A DNA stretch of 64,000 nt from Sipunculus nudus (lineage: Eukaryota; Annelida; Sipuncula; Golfingiida; Sipunculidae): assembly GCA_026874595.1 (NCBI GenBank), contig CM049317.1, positions 71,013,618-71,077,617 of the forward strand, in the 5' to 3' direction. The notes below the pieces were generated by a model that saw only the letters and a list, made by a program, of their open reading frames with translations, ran no database searches and was not told the origin of the DNA. The position numbers and the translations under genes were made by a program. Position 1 is the first letter of the stretch. The number at the start of each line of letters is the position of its first letter. Positions 12,856-25,504 of this stretch are shown piece by piece.

Positions 12856-14139
12856 TTACTTCTGAAGAAACTGACATAAGAAAAGCCCTCGAAACCTATA
12901 CAAAGATGTGAGAATCTGAACGAAACAGTGCTGTTTTACTTTTGAACATCTGACAGTACATGCTACGTCTGCACGTGAAAAGGCTACTCATAAGGGGAGA
13001 GATATTTGAGTACTGTTTTTTTCATGAAACACGTAGAAGTCCATTTGCTATGATATAACAAGAAATACTGTTGTCCAAGTAATGGAGTATGAGTTAAATA
13101 AATGAGAAAAGGAGATTTACATACAAATATATATCATTGATTCTTGAATATCAATATTATCATGCACCACAAATCCTTAAAAATATAAAGTCATAACTTG
13201 ATAACCACTACTACAAGTTATCAGGACATTAAAAAATAATGTGTTCCCATGTGAAGTTAACATTTATGTTGTTTGACTAAAATTATGAATTGTCCGTTTA
13301 CTTATATGTATGTATGGGCTTAACTATATATTTAATAACTGGCTGTATCAAAAAGTTACGTACATTAACCAAAGCGGCTTTTTTTGCATTTTTCTGTCTC
13401 CATACATAAAAGATGTGACCATATTTCTAGAATATTTTAGTTGAAAGATTATGTTTACAAAACAGATGAATGAATATTATAATAACTGTATATACTCACT
13501 AAGAAAATAATTAAATTAATAGTGTATTGATACTTGCATTTGAAAGATGTCACTCGTCCACCAAATGCTGACATTAAAAAGAGGGACTTCCGGGTCTACG
13601 GAAAAATAGCGTACTTGAAAAGACTTGTATCTCGCGTTTACCAAAGTCAGGGTTTAGGGTTCATCTCTTGTAGGGGTTGAGGGTTTGGGGGAGCTTAAGC
13701 CATGTAATTTCTGTTTACAACAGGGCCCTTGCTTTTAAAAACAATGAACAACAACCGTGACCTCTAAGCTGTACGTTGAATTACTGAAATCGTTTAGGGG
13801 AACGGTACGTAGTCCTCTATGACGTCACGCCTCGCACTGCAAATATCGCAATATAGTCTCATCTACGTCCCTGTGTAAACAAATATGCAATATACCCCAA
13901 AACTATTGTTTCCTATATTATTGCCGAGCTAGCTTAAACTTTCCCTCAAACTCCGTTGAAATTTGTTGTGTTATTATGCTAACTGACAAACGGATTCACA
14001 GACACATACACACAGATAATTAGCCGCTGCTAGGCTTGGCAGAGATAAAAAATATAAGTGTTAGTGCACAAGGCCATTTTATCATCCCGTGAAAATTCTG
14101 ATTTAAGCCAATATTATATAACCTCCCCATTTGGCTTTT

Positions 14140-14459
14140 CTCTTAGAATAAACAGATATATCCACCCTTCAAAAAATGCATAGAAGACCCCTTTGGTTTC
14201 ATGGCTTCACAAATATAATAATTTGGAATCCAACTCCGATTTTTTCTTCATTCATTCCGCCTTTGTGTCCAATACAACAGATGCGTCGCTCTGCCTCGCA
14301 GTTTTTTCTTATATTGGCACTGATTGGTGCATGTGCCGATTTTTTTAAAGTCATAGAGTGACCTTGGATCCTCGTGATTCAGAATTTGTTGTGACATGAA
14401 GATAAAATATTACGAAACTCTGCTTGTCTCAATATGCAGGGGTAGAGCATTTGCAACTG

Positions 14460-14505
<46 letters not shown>

Positions 14506-14790
14506 ATCATTGAAACTGCCAGGTGAACTAAGTAACAAATCTCCAACATTTTTATTGACTATCTAAAAGAAAAGGGTCAGTGGAATACACTACAGAAGGA
14601 ATGTTGTGACAATTCTGAAATACAGAGCGGAAGTGACTAAATCTGTCATGAAAAGACTGTTGAGCACATCTGGCGTCTTCACGGTGTCTTTCCTGTTGCC
14701 TACTATACCACTGTGAGTTCCTCACTGAAGAAGGAGACAGGAGACAGGCTTACCTCTGGTCTGGATATGATAATCAAGCTACATTGATGA
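14140..14790. repeat. Block present four times in the window
   Basis: A 0.65 kb block recurring at about 20515-21200, 38870-39490 and 57345-58025. All four copies keep an open frame at their left end starting M(H/Y)RR. In the two closest copies this frame contains an inner 26-codon frame with a hydrophobic core and an ACA sequence, resembling a signal peptide (14281-14361 and 57487-57567). The older copies break that inner frame, so I treat the block as repeated noncoding sequence and not as a gene. Confidence 0.6.
14462..14501. repeat. (TA)n microsatellite
   Basis: About 40 bases of TA repeats inside the four-copy block. The copy 2 counterpart at 57668-57727 is 60 bases, while the block at 20515-21200 has only a few repeats at about 20803-20810. 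Confidence 0.95.
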
Positions 14791-17110
14791 CCAATCTATT
14801 TATATTTATAATTCTTATTTTTGTCCTTACAAGACATAATTTTGAATCTTAAAAGTATTTTTAATTCTTAAACCTAACTTCATAACAGATGCACTTTAAT
14901 ACTTCTTCAAAAGCCTTTTCCCTAGCGATGAATGAAATACCTATAGGATTATTTGTAACATATCAGTATTTGTAAAACTGCCGTTTTAAAAATGCACGCT
15001 GTAATCTCCAAAAATGATTTCATCATATTAGAAATTCTACTACCGAAAAGGCTACCGTGTGTTCCTTCAGTGATAACATAAATATTTATTGATCGGGTTG
15101 AAGCTTTTATATATTTGCAATGATTTGTTAGTCTGGAGACTTGACACAGGGGAACTTACGACATCTGCTGATACGAACAAATAGGGAATCAGCCTCAATT
15201 AAAATGTTCATAATGAGTAGTCTGGCTTCTAAGTAATGCGATGTGAGATGGGGAGTAATAACGTAATAACGGAATGCATGTGATATAAAACTCTACATAT
15301 TGCATTCTGCTACACCATGTTTAAACTATTTTTTCTGACTTATCCATATTAGTATGAATATGAATAAAATTGATCCAGGAACTGCTTGACATGTAAACGT
15401 CCATATGTATCCTTTATGATTAACCATCTAAGCCGCCTGCATCGTTAGCTATTGAAACAGTGGCAGTGGGCGGGTAAAGTCTAAACATTGAAACCTGCTT
15501 AATAACACGCCAGCATGGTCCTGTCTGTTACATTATTAGCAATTTAAAGATGACAGCTGGATTATCACCTGCTACGCAAACTAATTTGGGATTGACATTC
15601 AAACTGTAGATTAGGAATTCCAATTTAAAATCCCATGATATAAAAAACAAATTTGTATAAGTAAATTGCATGAATCAAGTAAATCATGCAATATAACTTA
15701 TTTCTAAAATAAACACTATCGTTTACCATTTTGATACATTATGAGTCCAAGTTTTTATTATTTTAGTTATTCTTATTGTTCGTCGTTATTCTTCCACATC
15801 CTTTAGGCCAGTAAAGTCTAAGCTAAATGTTTTATTGCTCAAAGTCTGTGGTTTTACAGACTTTTCGCGGGGAACTACAGGATCGATTCCTAACGTTCTC
15901 TCGTTGCAATTCTTTGTCTGATGCCCAGATTATCATTCGTTTTAAGTTTTAAATTTTGTATTTGTATTATAGAGGGGATATGCAAATAACAAATGTATAT
16001 ATACTTGCAGTTTACATACAACTAATAGAAAATACGCCTCCATCACAGTAACCATGATACCCGACACGTATTCCCGTTGCAGACCTTTGTCAGTTTATAA
16101 AATTCGTTTTAATTTATTTTGTGTTTCATTGAAATATGCGTTTGAATTAAACATGGTCTTGTTTGAATATGCTCTGTATATAAAACATACATAAAATCAT
16201 AGAGGTTTGCCTTTTGTGGACAACCTTTTAATCCATAAAAGCTATGTGGTAAAAACGTCTCTGAAATTATTAACAACATATCGATGGTATCATTTTCTCA
16301 TGTTTCTTCTAAATGCAACGTCCACATATTCTCAAACAAGCAATATCACCTAATGTTCATCAACCAGAATACCAATTAATCCCTGTTGCTTCTGTTGCTT
16401 TTTAAATTGTTCTTTACTGCCTTTACAACACCTACACAAATATATCAAATTAAACTAAATGTCGGCAATACATTTGGTATGACGTGACAAAAGTGTATGT
16501 ATTTCCTGGAAGATTTATAACAAATATGCTCCCTAATCAAATGAAATTGTCAATTTGTGTTGGTACATTGTTTGGGATCTACATTCGTGGTAACACCAAG
16601 GATCCCGTTAAAGTTTATCTGCATACAATGCGTGTGGCCAAGGTTTCGAAAATCTAAAGCAGGACGCAGCTAAAGTTTTTGGTTTAGATTTCGTAAGAAT
16701 CGCGAGCGTAAATAAAGTTGTTATATTTGGAAATCAATATTGGCCCTTGTATATGTCATCCCCCCCCCAAAAAAAAAATACGGGTAACGTACATTCTAAT
16801 TATAGCAATAATGGACAGTTATATTTCTGTGATAAACACTCTGCGATAAACACTCAACGATTGTTTTGAACACATTTCACGAAAAAACATCGGTTCTTTG
16901 TATAAAATCAATTGGACACCTGCATTTAATTGATAATTGTCCCATTACTTCAAGTACCATGTCCATAATTACGAATCCATTTGCTGCACAGAATTTAAAT
17001 TAGAACACTAAATTGATTAGTAACTGTGAGCTTTGATATAAAAATATAAAATGATAAAACTGCTTATACAAATATGCGGGAAAGACATTTAATTCTAAAT
17101 CCGACATAAT

Positions 17111-17118
17111 TATAAATA
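17111..17118 (+). promoter_or_regulatory. TATA box of gene B1
   Basis: TATAAATA exactly 51 bases upstream of the start codon. The same octamer at the same distance is present upstream of gene B2 (60327-60334) and of the lone B-type exon 1 (31864-31871), whose flanks are more diverged. Conservation of sequence and spacing in all three supports a core promoter with a very short 5' leader. Confidence 0.6.
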
Positions 17119-17161
17119 CACATACGTTTCCTCTCTATTGCGCATATTCTTAGAAATCGGC

Positions 17162-19799
17162 ATGGCCTATCATCCGATGCGACTCCTGTTTGTATACTCT
17201 CTATTGCATATATTGATCCAACCAACGGTTTGTCTTAATTCAAAAACCTCAGGTATGCGGATGTTTTTTCCTAATTCCTTTTTTTGTAAGATTGTTTAAT
17301 TTTTTTCGGTGATATTTATTAGTATTATTATGGTTAATATGGTTTACTTACGAGCACGGAAGAATCTTTACTGTTCATGTGCTTTCTTATATTAAGGCTG
17401 CCAATCGATGTGTCGTTTTCAAAATATATTTTATGTATAAAGGTCATAGTTTAACATATTTGGACACATATGTGTTACGATATTTTAAATGGTAAAATAC
17501 ACTATTGATATTTGTTCGGGAAGGATTTGTTTGTAAATTGTTCAACTTCTAATACATCACCTATTTTCGGATTTATATCTTAATTTGCATCCTAGACGAA
17601 TGAAATCTAACAACAACAAAAACTTGATTGGTGAATTTAAAATTATTGAAAATACGCTTAAACGTGTGTAGCCTAAAAAATCTGTCGACAGAGATTCCGT
17701 AAAACTTTGCCTATATGTTTTATTTAGTCATATAAATGTTTTGTATATTTATTACGTATATTTATTATGCTATACTTTAAATAATATTCAGCGAAGAAGA
17801 CTTTACATTGGCATTTTAAGACTCTTTTTCTTTTGCAGTTGACAAAATAAAGGATCTAGTTCTAAAGAAGGATGAAATGTTTTCTAAGAAAATCGCTGCA
17901 AACAAAGATGAGTGGATCCTGCAGCATTATCATACGTCGGATGCATTTTTTATGCCTCCTGGATGGCCTATGATCAGAAACATGGGTAAGAAGAAACATA
18001 CGTCCGGCAGATCACCTTCACAATTAAAGCCATTATATATATTCGTATTTTGTAGATTCAAAGGTTACCTATAACATAGCGTTTTACTTCATTGAGGTCA
18101 TGTATACATTACACAAAGGTAAAATAAGGCGTGCAATTAGTTTTACATAAAATTTTACAATTTTTAAAAGTATCGTCATCATAATCTAACCAAAATATTC
18201 TCTTACCGTATTATTTTAAAATATCTCATATATATATATAAATTTATTAATAAATTTTAACATACATAGGCATTATAGCTGACGTAACATCTTGCACCTA
18301 ACTTGTTATATATATAGCCGGAAGAAGAACATATGTCCAGCATGACAGAGATGCTAAAGTGGACCATAACAAAATCCAGCAGCTGTTCCTCAACGTTCAT
18401 GGAGAAATGGCCGTGAACGTTTTCAACTATCAGAAGATAATAGCTGGAGTTGTTGTGGAGATGGGCAAGTAAGGAAAAAATTACATTTTGGCCTCCGCCA
18501 GGAGGGCATGATTACATGTTCGTCAGTGTGTTTGTTTGTGTTTGTTCATACAAAGCATGACCCACGCAATCACAAAAAGAATCTCATGTCTTTTTAAGGC
18601 TTTCAGGAATGGGCCAATGAAGCAACATTTAGATTTTGGTATGGATTCGCCACATAATCCGAATCAAGGAACATCCCCAGGGAATAGTCACAAATGCACA
18701 GAAACTTATGTACGAAACACCTGGGAATAAGGGCCGTATACGTTAATGGAGGAGTATTTATCAATTAGAATGCATATGTCTAGTAACCATTTAATTAGGT
18801 GATTCCAACTAACGGATGTTATAAATAAATATGTAGGTTTCCAATCAATAAAGTTAGTTTATATCCACTGGTTAAACCCTATAAAGACACCCACCATTAC
18901 ATAAAATATGCGGTGAAGTTTAATTTACACACCATTTTGCAGTAGCGGCTCAAGACAGGGTACTAATATATAATATATATATATACTAATGTATCTCATG
19001 TACTCTAAATGTAAAGAAGTCATACACTGCCTAAAGGGAAAATTGCCCATAATTTAAATATCAACTTATGCCCAAAATACGTGTGGATCACACATGTGAT
19101 TGCAGGCAACTGTGCTGCGTTTCCAATCAGATTGCCATGAGATAGAACATTTAACATATTTATGGTGCGTGTAATATATAATCTTCATCTGCATAGGTAC
19201 TCCCTTAAGCAAATGAAATGCATACCGACATGGAAGTCTCGTTATGGTCGCTAATGGAGAGAAAAAAAATATCAAGTGCTGCATAAATAACAATTTGGTG
19301 TGTGGTTCTGTACCAAGCTTCCGGGAGAAAGACAACATTAGTTTACTTAACGTCTCACGACAGTCCGGACGATGACTTTCCTAGCACATCCGATTTTCTT
19401 AAAGTATGGTTTGGAGCATTTATTCCCCTTAGGAACACCTTCCAGTTACACCTTGACTGCAAATAACATAAATTTTGCCTTTTTTGGAAACCTTTCCATG
19501 AAATGTCACTTGGCACAATATCAATGATTTAATTTGTCGGCCAGCAAGTTAATGTGGATTTACCGATATATTACAGGTCCTATATTACATATTGTTGTAT
19601 GATCACTACGGAGTTGTCAAAATATAAAAACTGAAAATACCTTGAAAATAAAGTGTAAAGCCTGTTATCATAAAATAAGATATCTTAAAACTGTTGTCTT
19701 AATTATCTTATTCTTGTTTGCAGAGATCTGACGGTCTGGTTAAAGGACACTGTAGATGGGGAAATGAAGGTTGCATATGACTTATGGAGTCTTTCGTAA
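17162..19799 (+). CDS. Secreted NTF2-like (DUF4440/SnoaL-like) protein, gene B1
   Basis: Four exons: 17162-17252, 17839-17985, 18318-18468 and 19724-19799, with GT-AG introns in phases 1, 1 and 2. Exons 2 and 3 are 147 and 151 bases, exactly as in gene A1, so A and B are paralogues. The product is 154 residues. Residues 1-24 form a signal peptide with a hydrophobic core (LLFVYSLLHILI). The domain shows DAFFMPPG at 65-72, GRRTY at 81-85 and the closing MKVAYDLWS at 144-152. The Trp of A's DGRWKV is Met here, so B may have drifted in function. It has its own TATA box and lies 5.6 kb downstream of A1 on the same strand. AATAAA signals occur at 19877 and 19974. Intron 3 (1255 bases) contains a dispersed repeat. 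The function is unknown and the fold assignment rests on motifs. Confidence 0.75.
18490..18730 (+). repeat. Dispersed repeat in intron 3 of gene B1
   Basis: Begins GCCTCCGCCAGGAGGGCATG and continues with a GTTTGTTTGTGTTTGTT tract. It is the reverse-orientation form of the repeat at 12420-12590. The counterpart in B2 is at about 61709-61947. The 64-codon frame inside it (18536-18730) is a repeat-borne frame, not a gene. Confidence 0.55.
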
Positions 19800-22364
19800 A
19801 ACTTCAATCAAACGTAATGGGAGATAAAGCAATAGCCCTTTAAATAACATTTTTGGTTTACAGCAAAGAAAAAAAAAATAAATCATTTTGAGAGACTCCT
19901 GTATTGCGCTATTACTATAGTATATATTATTCCAACCAACACCGATGAATCAACATAAACAAAATGTCTAAAGAATAAACATAGTATATAAAAAATGTGT
20001 GTTATTTGTTTGCTCATTATTAAATTTGATATTTGGTTAGATGGGAAGCAAGTGATCACGTGTTTACTATGAATGCAAACATTGAAATTGTTTGAGAAAG
20101 CCTTCGACTTATGTTTACATTGCCCACAGCCATATGAAATGCTGCAGATACATTCTGACGGTATAGATTCGGGAAAAAAACTTCATGAAAATGTCATACT
20201 GGAAAAGTTCACTGTTATCGGACATTCCCCTCATGACACCTTAAAAATCTTCGTAAATGGATACATAAAAATGTGGTTAAATACGAAAGCATCCATCCAT
20301 CATTCTTTATTAGAGAATTTTTGTTAAAATTTATGGTGTTGAATCCAGAAAAGATGGCATTTAGTATTTCGTTTGGTAAATTACTATTCACCTTTTTTGC
20401 ATCGCTGATTTGATTACACGCCAGTGTGGTACGTTTAAAAGGACTTGGAATGCGACTGATTCCATTAACCCAATAATTGATATTGACATATGGTTATTTT
20501 CAATAACCCAACCTGGTCTGTTTTGATGCATAGAAGACCCCTTTGGTTCCATGGCTTTACAAATATAATGATTTGGAATCCAACTCCGATTTTTTTCCTC
20601 ATTCATTCCGGCTTTGTGTCAAATACACCAGATGCGCAGTTCCTTCTTGTAGTGACACTGATTGGTGCATGTGCCGATTTTTTTTAAAGTCATAGAGTAA
20701 CCTTGGATCCTCATGATTCAGAATTTTTCGTGACATGAAGATATAGTTTTCCCAAACTCTGCTTGTCTCAATATGCAGGTGTCGGGCATTTGCAACTGAA
20801 AAATATATATATTTGTATCATTGAAACTGCCAGGTGAATTTAGCACCTCACTTTTTTTATTTCCAAAATTTTTTTTGATGACTATGTAAAACAAAAGGAT
20901 CATTGCAATACTCCCCGGAAGGAATTTTGTGACCATTCTGAAATACAGAGCGGAGGTGAAAACACTGTTGTGCACATCTGGTGTCTTCACGGTGCCTTTC
21001 TTATTGCTTACGAGACCACTGTGAGTTCCTTACTGAAGAAGGAGACAGGCTTGCCTCTGGTCCGGATACGAAAATCAAGCTACATTGATGACCCGTCTGT
21101 TTATAATTATAATTCTTATTTTTGTCCTTACAAGACATAATTATGAATCTTAAAATATGTTTAATTCTCAAACCTAACTTCATAAAACAGATGTACTTTA
21201 ATACTTCTTCAATAGACCTTTTTTCATTTTCCTAGCAAACCTGCTGGCGATATTTGACATCTTTACTTCGGGGTAGAACGCTTGTACTGGATTCAACTGC
21301 GGATGCGTTTTTGTTTAGACCCTGTTGCATTTAATTGACTTGACACCTATATCACCGATTACTGACCTAAGCCCACCATGAACGACAAAAGGATATTGCA
21401 GTACAAGATAAAACTGGGGGCGGGGGGCTTATTTTATGTATATGCCTATTAATCAGTAGTATGAAGCAAGGCTGATCAAGGGAGGTTAAATATTAATGTG
21501 AAAGGTGGTCATCTTATACGTATTATAACACAACTGAAAAAATGATGTATATAGAATCTACTTCTATTTGAACTAGGGAAACTGCCATGTATCAACACAG
21601 ACGCAGGTTGTCAATTAAAATTGGTAGCGTCCTTGACCGCCGTGAGAACCTGCACGAGACCACATGTCCAAGAAATGCGTTTACACAGCCATGACAATCC
21701 ATGTTGATTGCGTTAGTTAGACTTTCCATAAGTATAGAAGATCTTCATGAACTTTTTATTCATGAAACATGCATGACAATATATACCCAGTTAACACACA
21801 AAAGGTTCGAAAATGTTCTTAAAATGTTAAAAAAGGACACTTGGTTATAAACGAGTTTTTGAACACTTCTCTGAATGTTCCCCGACGTTATCCTCTTACA
21901 ATTTGTCGGAAAATATTTTTTTATCAATTGCATTTAAATGTTAAATTTTAAAATATTTTTACACAAAATTGATAATATTCGTAGAATGTTATCAAAATGT
22001 CTACATTTTTTATCTATGAAAATTTTGAAATGTGTATGGTGTTTTGAATGGTCTGTAAAATCGTCTATGCAGCTTATTGAAAATGTTTGTAAAATATTTA
22101 CCCAGTTTAATTTTTGTGCTTTGTCGGTATATGCCGGCCTATTCATACGTTAATTGACCAATTTCAATAAACCAATATGATAAACAAAAATATACTATGC
22201 TGTGTCACTGGGGTATACTTCCATTCTGTTTACTATTTATTGGACACATGAACACTAAGGACAAAAAATCAAATGAACAAGGTATCCTCGTCTCGCCTGT
22301 ACACATCTGTTAACATGCAAACAGGTGTCAGCTCACCCGAAACCTACACACGACGGCTCTCTTG
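19800..22364. other. Region downstream of B1
   Basis: No gene seen. About 20130-21205 is absent from the matching place in copy 2 (junction near 63340). It contains the third copy of the four-copy block. The part 21205-21861 matches 63345-64000. Around 21800-22150 there are short repeated words such as AAAATGTTCTTAAAATGTT, and the open frames on both strands at 21934-22153 mirror one another and have no coding character. Confidence 0.6.
19974..19979 (+). terminator. Candidate poly(A) signal of gene B1
   Basis: AATAAA 175 bases after the B1 stop. An earlier AATAAA at 19877-19882 is changed to AATATA behind gene B2, while this one is kept there (near 63182), so this is the better candidate. 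Confidence 0.4.
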
Positions 22365-22935
22365 AGCAAAATGACTGTGTACCATTTGGGGCCCGTTCAA
22401 GATGACGCCTAAATATGGGGCCTGGGAAATGGTGGTTTGAAATAAATTACCGCCACCTAGTTCACCAAAAAGTGTGACTACTGGGTTAATTAATCTTGGT
22501 CTGATAGCAGAACGTTCTTAAAGGTGTGTGTGTTTCGGGGTACACATAAAAGCGGTACAAACTGTCTCACTTGTGAAGCTTGCTTTCTAGCGGTTGGAAC
22601 GCCGGACTTATGCGCCATCGAAAAGGGTTCCAATATCGGATCGGCCCAATAGTTTCCCCTTAGCAAAATGTTCCGTAACATATGGGGTCTCGTCAAAATC
22701 ACGCCCTACGTCGGAGCCCGGAAAAGATTAGGTTGAGGTAATTGATTAAGCTAGTTCACCAAAAATGTGAATCCAGGGATAACCAATCTTGTTCTTATAT
22801 CAGAACGCTCTAAATAGGGGGTTTGTTTTGGGGGCACCTAAATGCGGACCAAACTGTCTCGTAAGTGAAGCTTGCTATATGGACATGGGTATGAATCTGG
22901 GAGCGGCTAATATTTTCCCCCGAGCAAAAATGTTT
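22365..22935 (+). repeat. Two tandem tRNA-like repeat units
   Basis: Two units, about 22365-22660 and 22661-22935, each starting near GAGCAAAATG or TAGCAAAATG. Each contains a GATAGCAGAACG-type or TATCAGAACG-type motif, then GGACCAAACTGTCTC (or a variant) and GTGAAGCTTGCT. They are related in reverse orientation to 6768-7040 and 49810-50082, where the B-box-like GGTTCGAATTC is better kept. The array abuts the (TA)n run into which the LTR retrotransposon is inserted. Confidence 0.6.
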
Positions 22936-22944
22936 CCTTTAGAG

Positions 22945-22983
<39 letters not shown>

Positions 22984-22987
<4 letters not shown>

Positions 22988-23710
22988 ACGGTCCCTTTTC
23001 ACACCAAACAACTCAGGCCGAACCGTAACACATATGCTCAGACACGTTCTCTTCAAATGAATACGTAACCAAAATATGGGTACAAAAACAGGGCTATATT
23101 CATACATTACAATATATACGTTCGTACACAAATAATATAATAGTCAATACATAACGTAATATAACAAAGTCTCTGAAGAAAAACTGAGTCTCTAAATAAC
23201 GAACTGCAACGAAATACTTAACTGAATCCGGTATACGAGAAACTGAAGTCCATCTTCAACAAATAGTTCGGGCACACACAAAACTGAAGTCCTGTATTAA
23301 TCCATGTGGCACCAGAAAACATAAAGTCTCTCCTCTTCCTACATAATAAAGTTCATAGCGTGGTTCATGGCATTCCGTGGGCTTGGGGACCAAGAGCCCA
23401 CGGTCAGGGTCCCCGGGGAGAACAGTAACGTGGCGTAGCAAAATCAATAGTCCCGCCTCGTACTGCAGGCGAGTTCGTTTTATAGGCTTTCAACAATGGG
23501 TGGAAACCGCAGAAGTTTGTGGTTTTACTTGAGAGAAACGACAGCGCCGTCAGAACTGCAAAACCAGTACTGAATGGTCCCAGAATAGTGTTTATGTTTC
23601 TCAAAGCGTGTCAGTGGTCACTGCGGGGTGGATCCATACGCGTGGATACGGTGGCGGCCACGCCACTTCGTGGCGCCATCCTCCGATGTCCGGGTGACGT
23701 CCATGCAACA
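22984..23710 (-). repeat. 3' LTR (left)
   Basis: 727 bases, starting TGTTACGGTCCC and ending CCATGCAACA in the plus orientation, and matching 28909-29639 throughout. Because the element reads on the minus strand, this is its 3' LTR. Confidence 0.93.
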
Positions 23711-23721
23711 CCCCCACCCTT
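23711..23721 (-). other. Polypurine tract
   Basis: On the minus strand AAGGGTGGGGG lies directly against the inner edge of the 3' LTR, the expected place for the plus-strand primer of reverse transcription. Confidence 0.8.
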
Positions 23722-23945
23722 AAAAGAAAAGAAGGTAAGGAGAGCAAAGCATTAGCACTGTATGACGAGTGTATGAGTAGTTTGACATCTTAAGCATTAG
23801 TTTATGCTTCTCAAAGCTAATTATTTATCATCATCACAAATAGTATAATCAGCAATATCTTAATACATGTAATATATGTAATACAACTTTTCCAAAGGAC
23901 AGAACATATCCGAGGCTATAACATGAGTCAATCATCAGATCAAAA

Positions 23946-24504
23946 TTAATGACGTCTCGATAACGTATCAGCGATTATGTTATCGGAGCCCTTGATGTGT
24001 TTGATAACTAGGTTAAACTCCGACAGGGCTAGACTCCATCTCATCAATCTCTGATTAATTTTCTTCATCTTATGAAGAAATGTTACGGGATTATGATCAG
24101 TATAAACAGTTATATCATAAGGCGAAGAGCCCAAATATACTTCAAAGTGCTGTAACGCCATCAATAGTGACAGAGTTTTCTTTTCAATAGTAGAATAATT
24201 CTTTTGATCAGGTAAAAATTTCTTTGAATAGTAGCAAACCGGATGACTTATGTTAAAGTCATCGTCTTGGATGAGCACAGCGCCTGGCATCCGTCATGAG
24301 AGAAAACGGTTTATCAAAATTTGGAGCCTGTAACACAGGTGCACTTTGTAATATAGCTTTGGCTCTTTCAAAAGCATTTTGACAGTTTTTATTCCAATGG
24401 AATTTTCTGTCCTTTTTCAATAGGTCCGTTAACGGATTTACAACTTCTGCAAAGTTCTGACAAAATTTCCTGTAATACCCAGTCATTCCTAAGAATCGCA
24501 TTAG
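23946..24504 (-). pseudogene. RNase H domain of the retrotransposon
   Basis: C-terminal end of the polyprotein. The linker motif RFLGMTGYYRKFC opens it. The RNase H part shows LMTDA near 24290, a conserved Glu in STIEKKTLSL, YTDHNPV and the closing NIIADTLSRR, followed by a stop at 23946. A small deletion and frame change at about 24259-24300, right after the first catalytic Asp, removes residues between LMTDA and GAVLIQDD, so this domain is inactivated. It continues from the reverse transcriptase in the same frame across the stop at 24505-24507. Confidence 0.88.
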
Positions 24505-25504
24505 TTACTTGCGATTAGTAGGAACTGGAAATTCTACGATAGCAGATACTTTACTGGCAATTGGTTTTACACAACCTTGACCTACTTCGTGCCCTAAATA
24601 TGTTACAGTTGCACGACAAAAATCACTCTTGGCAAGATAAACTGTAAATCCTGCTTTTTTCAGTCTCTCAAAGAGTTCTACCAAACTTTGTTTATGACCT
24701 TCCCATATGTGATTGTATACAACAACATCATCAATATAGCAAGTACAGTTATCTAAGCCAGATAATCCATACTTCATAAGTCTCATGAAGCAGGCTGGCG
24801 CATTTTTCATTCCGAAGGGCATAACTTTGTACTGGATCAAACCGTTTGGCGTTACAAACGCAGATATTTGCTTAGCCCGTTCGGTAAGAGGTACCTGCCA
24901 ACACCTTTTAACAGATCTAACTTGCTAATATACGTAGCAGATCCAATCCTATCAATGCAATCTTCCACTCTGGGCAAAGGGTAAGTATCTGTTATTGTTA
25001 CAGTGTTAACTTTTCGATAGTCTGTACAACATCTGTAGGTCATATCAGGCTTCTTTATCAACAAACATGGGGAACTCCAGGCACTACTGCTGTTTTCAAT
25101 AATATCATTCTTTATCATATACTTGATTTCATTCTTTATGGCTTGTAACTTTTGGGGACCAGCTCTATATGGTGCCTGTTTAATAGGGGAAGCATCTCCT
25201 ACGTCTACATCATGCTGTAGTACATTAGTTCTACTGGGAACATCAGGAAATAAAGAGTCATAATTTAGCAGGATTTCCTTCAACTCTGATAACTGATCGA
25301 AATCCAAATGTGACAATTTCTGATCTAAATTATTTAAAATATCAGAGTTGTTCAGTTTTACAGGAGGTTCAGTTTTCTTCATGAGAACATCCTCGGCATT
25401 CTTTTCAGTTTCTTTAATGAGTACCAAATTTGTTTGGGGAGGACTAGATTGACATGTTTCCGCTGATATGTCATGATATTCTTTCAACATATTTATATGA
25501 CAAA
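24505..25504 (-). pseudogene. Reverse transcriptase domain of the retrotransposon
   Basis: Starts downstream of the integrase C-terminal module and shows, in order, a lead-in with LSELKEILLNYDSLFPD, the finger region (SSAWSSPCLLIKKPD), the first catalytic Asp in YISKLDLLKG, then VMPFGMKNAPACF and the catalytic box YIDD. A frameshift at about 24885-24900, just after the first catalytic motif, and a stop at 24505-24507 break it. The stop replaces a codon of the conserved N(K/R)K-LMRFLGM connection to RNase H. The region has no start of its own, since it is part of one polyprotein. Confidence 0.92.

Larger units (their letters stand above)
11530..17161. other. A1-B1 intergenic region
   Basis: No gene recognised over 5.6 kb. 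It holds dispersed repeats (about 12420-12590 and 13900-14046), an inverted-repeat element (12610-12855), a block that recurs four times in the window (14140-14790) and a (TA)n run at 14462-14501. The rest, about 14800-17100, is AT-rich and without signals except a weak hairpin near 15845 and a short C9A9 run near 16760. The part 15130-17250 is also present, diverged and partly deleted, at about 30930-32030 in front of the lone B-type exon 1. Confidence 0.6.
1..21861. repeat. Segmental duplication, copy 1
   Basis: The window's first bases recur at 40362 and the similarity runs, with interruptions, to the end of the window (64000 pairs with about 21861). The offset grows from 40361 at the start to about 43010 at gene A and about 43219 at gene B, because of indels between copies. 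Matching landmarks are 158 with 40519, 6825 with 49867, 9758 with 52769, 14176 with 57382, 17162 with 60378 and 19724 with 62938. This copy contains genes A1 and B1. By eye the copies are a few percent diverged. A true tandem duplication and an uncollapsed second haplotype would look alike in sequence alone. Confidence 0.92.

Noticed and set aside
13640-13690. Telomere-like GGGTTTAGGGTT words
   Set aside because: Only two or three imperfect units in a short GT-rich stretch; not an array.
21934-22153. Overlapping open frames on both strands of about 70 codons
   Set aside because: Mirror-image AT-rich frames without any motif; they arise from repeated words and low stop density.
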